From NCBI GenBank assembly GCA_900770335.1, contig CAAGKD010000124.1, positions 1 through 16,753 on the forward strand: a stretch of DNA of 16,753 nt. Reading direction: 5' to 3'. A program made the translations under genes and the position numbers. Below are positions 6,767 to 13,183 of the stretch, piece after piece. The notes beneath the pieces are model-generated. The model was not told where the DNA came from, ran no database searches, and saw nothing but the letters and a program-made list of their open reading frames with translations. Source of the stretch: an uncultured Sutterella sp. Lineage in GTDB: Bacteria > Pseudomonadota > Gammaproteobacteria > Burkholderiales > Burkholderiaceae_F. Every line of letters starts with the position of its first letter. The stretch's first letter is position 1.

Positions 6767-7594
6767 TCAGGCGAGGCAGTATTCGTACGCGAGCTCGTCG
6801 CAGCGGTCGCGCTTGGGGCAGTTCTCGCAGTCCTTGAGGATCTTCTCCGGAAGGGCGTCGATCGTCGTGAGCCGGAAGCCGCAGCGCTCGAAGAACTTCG
6901 GGCTGCGCGTGAGCACGAACACCTTGTCGATGTCGAGCCTGCGCGCGCGATTGAGAAGATACTCCACGATCGCCCTGCCCTGGCCCTGCCGCTGCACGTC
7001 CGGCGAAACGCCGAGCGAACGGATCTCCGCCAGTCCGGAATCATAAACGAAGAGGCTCGCGCACCCGACCATCCGGTCGCCCCTCACGCACACGGCGAAG
7101 GAGTCGATGTTGCGGATGATGTCCGCGCGCTTGCGCGGCAGGTTCTCGCCCTGCCTGGCCCAGTACTTCACGAGCCCCTCGAGGGCGTCGACGTCGCCGA
7201 GCTTGCCCTGGCGCACGAAGAAGGGCGCGCTCTCGCGCCGCTCGATGATCGTGCCGATGGCGCGCGAGAGGAACGTGAGCTCCTCGGCGGTGATGTTGCG
7301 GTTGCACAGCAGGTTGACGGCCTCGTCGTAGAGATCCTCGAAGGGCGTGCCACGGAAGGTCGCGCGCGCCGACTCGGGGATCTCAACCCCGAGGGGCGCC
7401 ATTGCGGCGAGCCGCTCCTTCGGGATCATGTGCGGCACGCCCGATTCGATCGATTCGGGCGCCGCCGCCCCCGCGGCCGCGATCGGGATCACCCTCGCGG
7501 CGGCCTCTCCTTTCCGGGAGGCCTCCATGGTCTGAGGGACTTCTCCGCCCTCCTTCACTGCATTGTTCGCTTCGCTTGCGTTCTTCGGGTCCAT
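6767..7594 (-). CDS. argA: N-acetylglutamate synthase, GNAT type without kinase-like domain
   Basis: This protein is predicted to transfer acetyl from acetyl-CoA to glutamate, the first arginine step. Its 275 residues include a GNAT domain from about 125 to 250: 'NLPRKRADIIRNIDSFAVCV', 'MVGCASLFVYDSGLAEIRSLGVSPDVQRQGQGRA' (acetyl-CoA loop near 201-207), 'VFVLTRSPKFFERCGF' and 'ALPEKILKDCENCPKRDRCDELA'. This last stretch, with Cys256, Cys259 and Cys265, is the hallmark end of acetylglutamate synthase GNAT domains. The amino-acid-kinase-like half of classical ArgA is absent. Instead there are about 125 N-terminal residues: a disordered Ala/Glu-rich part, then a helical part from about 80 ('FEDLYDEAVNLLCNRNITAEELTFLSRAIGTIIERR'). 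The start at 7594 has GAGGAG 8 bases upstream. It is adjacent to argD. A general GNAT acetyltransferase is the alternative, but motif and context favour ArgA. Confidence 0.83.
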   Translation of the reverse strand: MDPKNASEANNAVKEGGEVPQTMEASRKGEAAARVIPIAAAGAAAPESIESGVPHMIPKERLAAMAPLGVEIPESARATFRGTPFEDLYDEAVNLLCNRNITAEELTFLSRAIGTIIERRESAPFFVRQGKLGDVDALEGLVKYWARQGENLPRKRADIIRNIDSFAVCVRGDRMVGCASLFVYDSGLAEIRSLGVSPDVQRQGQGRAIVEYLLNRARRLDIDKVFVLTRSPKFFERCGFRLTTIDALPEKILKDCENCPKRDRCDELAYEYCLA

Positions 7595-7909
7595 TGCGGC
7601 TGCTCCTCGCCTCGTCTGCTTGTGATTCCATTCGAGCTGGCCCTGGGGTCCGCCGACTGATGAGGCTCTCAAGGCTCCAGAAGGCCTCCATGCCCGGCGA
7701 AGGGTTGCTGAGAACTGATTCTATTGGCGCCTCGAAAGGCCCGATAAGCACTTTCACCCACCCCCCTTTGATGCTCGCCAACTCATTCGGAATTGATCCG
7801 CAAGCTTTCGGCAGACTCAAATATTTTCATTGATATCATGCAGTTGCTTAACAGCGTCGAGATTAGGTCGCCATTGAGGACGCCCCGGCTCCCCGGATGC
7901 CGCCAATGC
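7595..7909. promoter_or_regulatory. argA upstream region; no gene seen
   Basis: This gap separates the argB terminator from argA. Bases about 7785-7865 are A/T-rich, contain the palindrome TGATATCA, and are the likely site of the argA-argD promoter. I could not settle on a -35/-10 pair and saw no pair of 18-base ArgR boxes. Open frames crossing this gap are not convincing. Confidence 0.35.
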
Positions 7910-7913
7910 TGGC

Positions 7914-7964
7914 AACAAAGAAGGGCGCGCGATGCGGCATTCATTGACCGCTTCGCGCGCCCTT
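7914..7964 (-). terminator. Intrinsic terminator of the argC-argB transcript
   Basis: A 12-bp arm AAGGGCGCGCGA (7921-7932) pairs with TCGCGCGCCCTT (7953-7964), with an inner GCGG (7934-7937)/CCGC (7948-7951). Minus strand continues CTTTGTT. It lies 96 bases after the argB stop. Confidence 0.8.
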
Positions 7965-8040
7965 GAGACTTTCCGGCCCGATTCGTCGACAAATGGGCGG
8001 CGGAAAAATTGCGCCGTCCCGCCCCGATCCCGGCTGGCCT

Positions 8041-8070
8041 CAGCTCATCTCAGCTCATTTCAGCTGACCT
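8041..8070. repeat. Three 10-base tandem repeats at the argB stop codon
   Basis: CAGCTCATCT, CAGCTCATTT and CAGCTGACCT follow one another. On minus they read as repeated AGCTGA/ATGAG, placing a TGA about every 5 bases, so all three frames are closed just after argB. Confidence 0.6.
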
Positions 8071-8866
8071 CGACCGATTCGCCCGGCGCGCAGGTCGTCC
8101 CTGGACATCCGCCCGCGAGGATCGCCGCCGGCGCCGACTCGTCGAGGATCGACGCGATCGCGACGGGTGCGCCCGTGACGCGCCCGGCCTCGAAGGCCGC
8201 ATGCACCTTGACGGCCATGCCCGCGGTGATGACGCCCGCCTGCTCGAGCCGCGCCGCCTCGGCTTCGGTGAGGGTCGGGATCAGCGACTTCTCGGCATCG
8301 AGCACCCCGCGCACGTCCGAGAGGAAGACGAGCGGGCTGCCGAGGAGCCCTGCGACCGCCACGGCCGCGTCGTCCGCGTTGACGTTCCAGAGCCGCCCCT
8401 CGGCGTCGATGCCGACCGACGAGATGACGGGAAGCCATCCGGCGGCGAGGAGCCCGAGGAGCCGCGCCTTCGCCTCCTCCCGCCCCGCGCGGGTCTTCGC
8501 GACCCGCCCGAGCTCGGGGTCTTCCGGAAGAAGCTCCGCGAGGCCACCGTCCGTAACGGCGAGCCCCAGGGGCATGAGCCCCGCGCGCACGGCGGCGCCC
8601 CGGAGCTCGAGCCCGCACGTTCCCGCCAGGGCCCCGGCGATGACGGGCATGTCCTCGGCGGGGCTCACGCGCAGCCCCCGCACGCGGCGCACCTCGAGCC
8701 CGAGGCGCTTCATCAGTGCGTCGACCGCGACGCCCCCGCCGTGCACGAGCACGAAGGGCGCGCCGCCCTCATGAAGGACGCGCATGAGGGCCTCGAGACG
8801 CGCGGTCTCGCAGAGCGCCTTGCCCGAAAGCTTGATGACGACGGGCGTGACTGCTTGATCATTCAT
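8060..8866 (-). CDS. argB: Acetylglutamate kinase
   Basis: This enzyme phosphorylates N-acetylglutamate with ATP in the second arginine step. Its 268 residues form one amino-acid-kinase domain: IKLSGKAL (Lys12), VHGGG (41-45), 'GLRVSPAEDMPVIAGALAG' (64-82), NVNADDAA (161-168, with the Asn and Asp equivalent to E. coli N158/D162), FLSDVRGVLD (181-190) and GMAVK (Lys220, equivalent to E. coli K217). Length and sequence are near E. coli ArgB (258), without the N-terminal helix typical of arginine-inhibited kinases. AAAGGAG lies 9 bases before the ATG. The gene starts 28 bases after argC, so translation is from one mRNA. The 3' end carries 10-base repeats, and a terminator follows. Confidence 0.95.
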   Translation of the reverse strand: MNDQAVTPVVIKLSGKALCETARLEALMRVLHEGGAPFVLVHGGGVAVDALMKRLGLEVRRVRGLRVSPAEDMPVIAGALAGTCGLELRGAAVRAGLMPLGLAVTDGGLAELLPEDPELGRVAKTRAGREEAKARLLGLLAAGWLPVISSVGIDAEGRLWNVNADDAAVAVAGLLGSPLVFLSDVRGVLDAEKSLIPTLTEAEAARLEQAGVITAGMAVKVHAAFEAGRVTGAPVAIASILDESAPAAILAGGCPGTTCAPGESVEVS

Positions 8867-8894
8867 TGCGCTTCACTCCTTTCCGGGCTGCCGT

Positions 8895-9989
8895 TCAGCG
8901 TCCCGCCGGGACGGTCGGGAAGCTCGGGAGGAGCCCGACGGTCTCGGGGAATCCGAAGCGCAGGTTCATCACCTGCACGGCCTGGCCTGCGGCGCCCTTG
9001 ACGAGGTTGTCGATCGCCGAGACGAGGACGACGTCGCCGTCCTCGGAGACGGCGAAGCCGATGTCGCAGAAGGGCGTGCCCGTGACGTCGCCGAGCTTCG
9101 GAAGAACCCCGGCCTCGCGCACCCGCACGAGCGGGCGCTCCAAATAGGCCTGGCGGTAGGCCTCGGACAGCGCCTGCGCGCCCGCGGCCGGATCGATTCC
9201 GGGCGCGAGCCGCGCGGTGATGGTCTCGAGGATGCCGCGGCGGAAGCTCCCGAGGTGGGGATTGAAGACCACGCCCGCTCCGAGATGCTCCTCGATCTCC
9301 GGACGGTGCCGGTGCGTGAAGATCCCGTAGGCCGAGAGGCTCACCTCGCAGAAGGCGCTCGAGAGGCGCGCCTTGCGGCCCGCGCCCGAGACGCCCGAGA
9401 CGGCGTCGATGACGGGCTTCAACGCCGGGTCCAGCAGCCCCGCGGCAAGGAGCGGCCTGAGCGCGAGCTGCGCGGCCGTTGGGTAGCAGCCCGGAAGGGC
9501 GATCAGGCGCGCCTCGGCGAGCTCGCTCCGGTCGACCCATTCGCCCAGGGCGTAGACCGCCTCCCAGAGCAGCTCGGGGCGCTCGTGCGCGAAGCCGTAA
9601 AAGCGCGGATAGGCGTCCGGGTCCGAAAGCCGGAAGGCGCCCGAGAGGTCGAGGACCGTGACGCCCGCCTCGAGGAACTTTGGCGCGAGGCTCGCGCTCA
9701 CCGCGTGGTCGGTGCAGAGGAGCACCGCGTCGAGGCGCCCCCCGCCTGGGAGCCGGGCGGCGGCCGCAGGGTCCGAGAGGGGGCTGAGCGTGAGGTCCGT
9801 GCGGCCGATCAGCCGCCCGTCGATCTCGCCGATCGGGCGGCCCGCGTCAAGGCTCGCCTCGGACACGTAGAGCGCCTCGAGCGAGACGCCCGGGTGCCCG
9901 AGCAGGAGCCCGACGAGCTCCGCGCCGGCGTAGCCGCTCGCGCCCGCGACGGCGACCCTGAGGGGATGGTCAGTGTTGAATGTCTTCAT
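8895..9989 (-). CDS. argC: N-acetyl-gamma-glutamyl-phosphate reductase
   Basis: This enzyme uses NADPH to reduce N-acetylglutamyl phosphate to the semialdehyde, step three of arginine synthesis. It has 364 residues. The Rossmann dinucleotide loop is GASGYAGAEL (16-25). The catalytic Cys168 lies in LPGCYPTAAQLAL. A His-rich active-site segment follows at FTHRHRPEI (H226/H228), and 'KGAAGQAVQVMN' is near the C-terminus. 'SGVSGAGRKARLSSAFCEVS' and 'FNPHLGSFRRGILETIT' match the enterobacterial subtype rather than the shorter 'GGTGYTG' subtype common in Burkholderiales. The ATG at 9989 has GGGAG about 11 bases upstream. It is first in an argC-argB unit and is divergent from argE. Confidence 0.96.
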   Translation of the reverse strand: MKTFNTDHPLRVAVAGASGYAGAELVGLLLGHPGVSLEALYVSEASLDAGRPIGEIDGRLIGRTDLTLSPLSDPAAAARLPGGGRLDAVLLCTDHAVSASLAPKFLEAGVTVLDLSGAFRLSDPDAYPRFYGFAHERPELLWEAVYALGEWVDRSELAEARLIALPGCYPTAAQLALRPLLAAGLLDPALKPVIDAVSGVSGAGRKARLSSAFCEVSLSAYGIFTHRHRPEIEEHLGAGVVFNPHLGSFRRGILETITARLAPGIDPAAGAQALSEAYRQAYLERPLVRVREAGVLPKLGDVTGTPFCDIGFAVSEDGDVVLVSAIDNLVKGAAGQAVQVMNLRFGFPETVGLLPSFPTVPAGR

Positions 9990-10284
9990 GATTCGTGCGT
10001 CTCCCGCGCGCAGGATGAACGCCTGCCGTCCGTCCCGCGCGACTGCTGCTCAACTGTTCGTCCGACCGGTCCGGGGCGATCCCGGGCGCCTCATCCGCTC
10101 CCCCGACGCCAGGTGAGCAATACCTCCCATTGGCGTTGACGCGGGGCGCGAGGCCTCGCGGCCCGAAGCGATCCGCTGCAAAGCCGCGCATGCCGATCGG
10201 CTAATTTGTCGGAAATTCTGCAGGCGCCGGGCCGCGGATGAGCGCCCGAAGCGCATTCGAACGCACAGGAATTGGACACGCATC
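9990..10284. promoter_or_regulatory. Divergent argC/argE control region
   Basis: These 295 bases must hold promoters for both argC (minus) and argE (plus). I see TTGACG at 10136-10141 (plus) without a matching -10, a 14-base palindrome at 10147-10160 and an AATTT-N5-AAATT dyad around 10203-10217. No clear ArgR box pair is visible. No gene was found. Confidence 0.5.
10147..10160. repeat. 14-base perfect palindrome between argC and argE
   Basis: CGCGAGGCCTCGCG is self-complementary and lies near the middle of the divergent intergenic region, a natural place for a shared operator. It is GC-rich, unlike the known A/T-rich ArgR site. Confidence 0.4.
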
Positions 10285-11472
10285 ATGACGGATTGTCTTC
10301 AGTACTTAGAAAAGCTCGTCTCGTTCCCGACGGTGAGCGACACCGATCCCGCGCGGGACCGGCCCAACCTGCCCCTCGTCGAGTGGGCGCGCGAGGAGTT
10401 CGCGCGGCTCGGATTCGCGACGGAGGTGATCGACGTCGCCCCGGGAAAGGCGTGCCTGCTCGCGCACAAGGGGCCGCTCCTCGGGAGGAAGCCGGGCGAC
10501 CGCGGCGGCCTTCTTCTCTCGGGCCACTCCGACACCGTCGGGTGCGACCCGGACCTCTGGGCCTCGGCCCCCTGGCGGCTCGAGGTCAGGGAGGGGCGCG
10601 CCTTCGGGCTCGGCGCCTGCGACATGAAGGGCTTTCTCGCCTGCGCGCTCGCGGCCGCGGCGAAGCTCGCGACGTCCGGAAGGGACGCCGCGCTCTCGCG
10701 CGGCCTCGGGATCCTCATCACCTGCGACGAGGAGACCTCGATGGCCGGAGCCGCGGCGGCGGCCCCGCGCCTCAAGGCGCTCGGCCTCGCTCCGGAGCTC
10801 GTCGTCATCGGCGAGCCCACGCTCATGACGCCCGTCTTCGGGCACAAGGGCTACATGGGACGGAACCTCACGGTGACGGGCCGGGCCTGCCACTCCTCGG
10901 ACCCCGACCGGGGGGTCAGCGCCGCGCACGGCGCCGCCCGCGCGATCCTGCAGCTCGAGGCGCTCGCAAAGCGCCTTCGCGACGCGCCCGACGCGCGCGA
11001 CCCCGACTTCGCCCCCGTCGACTGGGCCACGCTCAACGTCGGCTCCGTCCATGGCGGCGACAGCGTGAACCGCGTCTGCGCGAGCGCGCGGATCGAGTTC
11101 GACGTCCGGCCCACGCCGAGAATGAACGCCGCGGCCGTCCGGCCGCTTCTCGCGGAGCTTGAAGGAGCCCTCGCCCGCGAGCTCCAGGCCTCGGGCGCGG
11201 CCGCGGCGCTCCGCGACCTCTACCCGGACCTCGAGGCCTTCGTGAACCCCGACCGGGCCGTCCGCGCGAGGGTCGAGTCGCTCGCCGGCCGCCCGGGCGA
11301 GTTCGTCGCCTACGCGACGGAGGCCTCGCACCTGCAGGCGCTCGGGCCCACGGTGGTGATGGGGCCGGGCTCGATCGCCCAGGCCCACGGCGTCGACGAG
11401 TTCATCGAGCTCGCCGAGCTCGAGCGGGGCGAAGCGATGATCAATCGCCTCATCGAGTCCTTCGCGGCGTAA
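10285..11472 (+). CDS. argE: Acetylornithine deacetylase
   Basis: This zinc M20-family hydrolase releases ornithine and acetate from N-acetylornithine, so ornithine is made by the linear route rather than by ArgJ recycling. It has 395 residues. Metal and catalytic residues are visible: SGHSDTV (His81, Asp83), GACDMKG (Asp113), TCDEETSMAGA (Glu149/Glu150), GEPT, and 'GPGSIAQAHGVDE' near the end (the C-terminal metal His). 'GGDSVNRVCASARIEFDVRP' and 'ACHSSDPDRGVSA' belong to the dimerisation domain. Overall it follows E. coli ArgE closely. The ribosome site is weak (AGGA about 14 bases upstream). It is divergent from argC-argB, the same arrangement as the enterobacterial argECBH locus, although argH is not in this window. 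Confidence 0.95.
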   Translation: MTDCLQYLEKLVSFPTVSDTDPARDRPNLPLVEWAREEFARLGFATEVIDVAPGKACLLAHKGPLLGRKPGDRGGLLLSGHSDTVGCDPDLWASAPWRLEVREGRAFGLGACDMKGFLACALAAAAKLATSGRDAALSRGLGILITCDEETSMAGAAAAAPRLKALGLAPELVVIGEPTLMTPVFGHKGYMGRNLTVTGRACHSSDPDRGVSAAHGAARAILQLEALAKRLRDAPDARDPDFAPVDWATLNVGSVHGGDSVNRVCASARIEFDVRPTPRMNAAAVRPLLAELEGALARELQASGAAAALRDLYPDLEAFVNPDRAVRARVESLAGRPGEFVAYATEASHLQALGPTVVMGPGSIAQAHGVDEFIELAELERGEAMINRLIESFAA

Positions 11473-11498
11473 GCGCCGCCTCCAAGCACATCAAAGCG

Positions 11499-11517
11499 CC
11501 CCTCCCGCGGGGATTTT
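11499..11517 (+). terminator. Weak candidate terminator after argE
   Basis: CCCC (11499-11502) pairs with GGGG (11509-11512) and is followed by ATTTT, 27 bases past the argE stop. The stem is only 4 bp, and a competing GCGGG/CCCGC pairing (11507-11522) exists. Confidence 0.4.
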
Positions 11518-11531
11518 CCCGCATCAATGGC

Positions 11532-11570
11532 GCCCGAGGCGCTTCGGGAGAACCCCCGAGACCCTCGGGC
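11532..11570. other. Stem-loop between argE and the aro leader
   Basis: GCCCGAGG (11532-11539) pairs with CCTCGGGC (11563-11570) with an inner CGGG/CCCG. It is followed by AAAA rather than U, so it is not a plus-strand terminator. It may insulate or stabilise the argE 3' end. Confidence 0.35.
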
Positions 11571-11708
11571 AAAATCCCTAGAGAAGGGGAATTTTGATCA
11601 GAAGGCCGCGCCAGGATCGCTCGCAGCCGTCCCAAAGAAGCGCACGGGGCGGTAGAGTGAACCCATCCAGTTTTTCCGCTTCACCGCTTCAGACGGACGA
11701 AAGAGAAA

Positions 11709-11780
11709 ATGTCTCGCACCATCCATATCAGCTCGTTTTATTACGCGTTTTGGCGCTTTACCTTTAGCCAAACGCGTTGA
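11709..11780 (+). CDS. Aromatic-rich leader peptide of the aro operon attenuator
   Basis: A 23-codon ORF starts at ATG 11709 and stops at TGA 11778-11780. Codons 10-19 encode FYYAFWRFTF: four Phe (all TTT), two Tyr and one Trp in ten codons. TTT is uncommon in the flanking genes, which mostly use TTC. The ORF is preceded by a GA-rich stretch (GGACGAAAGAG), a modest ribosome site. It is not homologous to a known enzyme. Its composition and position before a terminator and a DAHP synthase gene mark it as a control peptide analogous to PheL or TrpL. Ribosome stalling at uncharged Phe-, Tyr- or Trp-tRNA would be the sensing step. The peptide itself need have no function. No convincing promoter was identified; TAGAGT at 11653-11658 is a possible -10. 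Confidence 0.82.
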   Translation: MSRTIHISSFYYAFWRFTFSQTR

Positions 11781-11810
11781 GCTGCATCTCTGAAGCACGA
11801 AGCCTCCAAG

Positions 11811-11843
11811 AAAACCTGCGGTCTCAAACGCCGCAGGTTTTTT
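11811..11843 (+). terminator. Attenuator terminator hairpin
   Basis: A perfect 11-bp stem (AAAACCTGCGG/CCGCAGGTTTT) with a 9-base loop ends in six U (11838-11843). It sits 30 bases after the leader stop and 166 bases before the DAHP synthase start, with no full-size gene in front of it to terminate. Confidence 0.93.
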
Positions 11844-11879
11844 CGTCTCTCCGCCCATGAATCCCCGGACGGAGGGCAA

Positions 11880-11963
11880 ATGAAAACTCCGAGCGGCGCA
11901 GAAGACCGGACCGAAACCGACTTCCCTCTTCCACGCCAATCCGGGCGGCCCCGGAAAGATTGA
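11880..11963 (+). CDS. Possible 27-residue small ORF between attenuator and DAHP synthase
   Basis: ATG at 11880 has GGAGG 5 bases upstream, a stronger site than that of several enzymes here, and stops at 11961-11963. The product (start MKTPSGAEDRTET, end RPRKD) is charged and polar with no recognised family. It lies after the terminator, so it would be translated only on read-through transcripts. It could be a small protein, an upstream ORF that tunes initiation 46 bases later, or chance. Confidence 0.3.
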   Translation: MKTPSGAEDRTETDFPLPRQSGRPRKD

Positions 11964-12009
11964 AAAAGATCCGACAGGCCCCCCGCACCCATCCCACGGA
12001 GCTTTCATC

Positions 12010-13020
12010 ATGATCCTCATCCTCAAGCCCACCGCCACCCGCGCCGACATCGACGAGCTGCGCGCGCAGCTCACCTCCCGCGGCCTGCGTCCAGTCATCA
12101 TGGAGGGCGCCGAGAAGGTCGCCGTCGGCATCATCGGCGAGACGCGCAGCCACCTGCCGGTCGACCAGGTCCAGGCGCTCCCCTACGTCGAGACCATCCG
12201 CCGCATCTCCGATCCCTACAAGCTCGCCAACCGCGCCTTCCATCCCGAGGACACGGTCGTCAACGCCGGCGGCGCCCTCGTGGGCGGCGGCAGCTTCGCC
12301 ATCATGGCGGGCCCGTGCTCGATCGAGTCGCGCGAGCAGATCATCGGCATCGCCAAGGCCGTGAAGGCCGCGGGCGCCACGATGCTCCGCGGCGGCGCCT
12401 TCAAGCCCCGCACCTCCCCGTACGACTTTCAGGGCCTGCGCGGCGAGGGCCTTGAGCTCATGCTCGAGGCCAAGCGCGCCACGGGCCTGCCGATCGTCAC
12501 CGAGATCATGAGCATCGACCACCTTCCGCTCTTCGAGGAGGTCGACATGATCCAGGTGGGCGCGCGCAGCATGCAGAACTTCGAGATGCTCAAGGAGCTC
12601 GGCAAGACCAAGAAGCCCATTCTCCTCAAGCGGGGCCTGTGCGCCACGATCAAGGAGCTCCTCATGGCCGCCGAATACATCATGGCGAGCGGCAACGACC
12701 AGATCGTCCTCTGCGAGCGCGGCATCCGCACCTACGAGACGGCCACCCGCAACACGCTCGACCTCTCGGCCATCCCGGTCCTGCATGAGCGCACGCACCT
12801 GCCGGTCGTGATCGACCCGAGCCACTCGACGGGCGTCGCGCGCTACGTCCCCTCGATGTCCGTCGCCGCCGCGGCCGCGGGCGCGGACGGCCTCATGATC
12901 GAGGTGCACAACAACCCCGCCGCCGCCCTGTGCGACGGTCCGCAGTCGATCACGCCCGAAACGTTCGCCGAGCTCACGGGGCGCCTGCACACGGTGCGCG
13001 CCGCCCTTGGCCTCGAGTAA
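12010..13020 (+). CDS. aroF: 3-deoxy-7-phosphoheptulonate (DAHP) synthase, type I-beta with ferredoxin-like domain
   Basis: This enzyme condenses phosphoenolpyruvate with erythrose 4-phosphate, the committed step of aromatic synthesis. It has 336 residues. Residues 1-70 ('MILILKPTATRADIDELRAQ', 'VGIIGETR', 'RISDPYKLANRAFHPEDT') match the ferredoxin-like regulatory domain of the Thermotoga-type enzyme, which binds Tyr/Phe. The TIM barrel follows with AGPCSIES (metal Cys103), MLRGGAFKPRTSPYDFQG (125-142), LLKRG, 'ERGIRTYETATRNTLD', DPSHSTG and 'IEVHNNP'. CGGAG lies 8 bases before the ATG. It is first in the aro cluster and sits behind the attenuator. This is not the AroG/AroF/AroH (I-alpha) family of E. 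coli, despite the shared symbol used in some annotations. Confidence 0.95.
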   Translation: MILILKPTATRADIDELRAQLTSRGLRPVIMEGAEKVAVGIIGETRSHLPVDQVQALPYVETIRRISDPYKLANRAFHPEDTVVNAGGALVGGGSFAIMAGPCSIESREQIIGIAKAVKAAGATMLRGGAFKPRTSPYDFQGLRGEGLELMLEAKRATGLPIVTEIMSIDHLPLFEEVDMIQVGARSMQNFEMLKELGKTKKPILLKRGLCATIKELLMAAEYIMASGNDQIVLCERGIRTYETATRNTLDLSAIPVLHERTHLPVVIDPSHSTGVARYVPSMSVAAAAAGADGLMIEVHNNPAAALCDGPQSITPETFAELTGRLHTVRAALGLE

Positions 13021-13030
13021 GGCCCGTCCC

Positions 13031-13058
13031 GCCGCCTCCCGCCTCTTCCGGAGGCGGC
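13031..13058 (+). other. Stem-loop after DAHP synthase gene
   Basis: GCCGCCTCC (13031-13039) pairs perfectly with GGAGGCGGC (13050-13058) around a 10-base loop, 10 bases past the stop. There is no U-tract; a C/T-rich stretch follows. It may protect the upstream message or partly separate it from aroB, 163 bases away. Confidence 0.45.
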
Positions 13059-13183
13059 GCCTGCGCAAGCTCCCTTTCCCTTCCTTCCCTCCCGTCGCCG
13101 GTCCGCGCCGCCTCCCGCCTGGAGCGCGGCCGGCGAACGGCCTCCTCGCCCTTTCTCCCCCATCAGCCATCAGGACCCTCCCC

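Larger units (their letters stand above)
11709..11843 (+). promoter_or_regulatory. Transcription attenuator of the aro (DAHP synthase) operon
   Basis: Region 1 (ACGCGTTTTGGC, 11743-11754, leader codons 12-16) pairs with region 2 (GCCAAACGCGT, 11767-11777, up to the leader stop) through 11 bp and one bulged U. Region 3 (AAAACCTGCGG, 11811-11821) pairs with region 4 (CCGCAGGTTTT, 11831-11841) as the terminator. Region 2 can instead use GCGTTGAG (11774-11781) to pair with CTCAAACGC (11823-11831, one bulged A), invading the terminator loop and stem base. In the known logic, a ribosome stalled on aromatic codons masks region 1 and frees region 2. A ribosome reaching the stop covers region 2 and lets the terminator form. 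The pairings are seen in the sequence; the regulation is inferred. Confidence 0.8.

Noticed and set aside
5636..7660. Plus-strand open frame of 674 codons
   Set aside because: It is antisense to argD and argA; no recognisable domain or ribosome site.
7595..7820. Minus-strand frame starting at 7820 before argA
   Set aside because: It continues out of frame into argA and lacks a good ribosome site; more likely untranslated leader.
7783..7992. Minus-strand small ORF of 69 codons upstream of argA
   Set aside because: It runs through the argB terminator stem (7921-7964) and has no family resemblance.
9990..10284. ArgR boxes in the argC/argE region
   Set aside because: I looked for paired A/T-rich TNTGAATNNNNATTCANA-like sites and saw none good enough to call.
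11640..11810. Possible tRNA or other structural RNA between argE and DAHP synthase
   Set aside because: No T-loop GTTC-type motif, acceptor stem or CCA was found; the structure is better explained by the leader peptide and attenuator.
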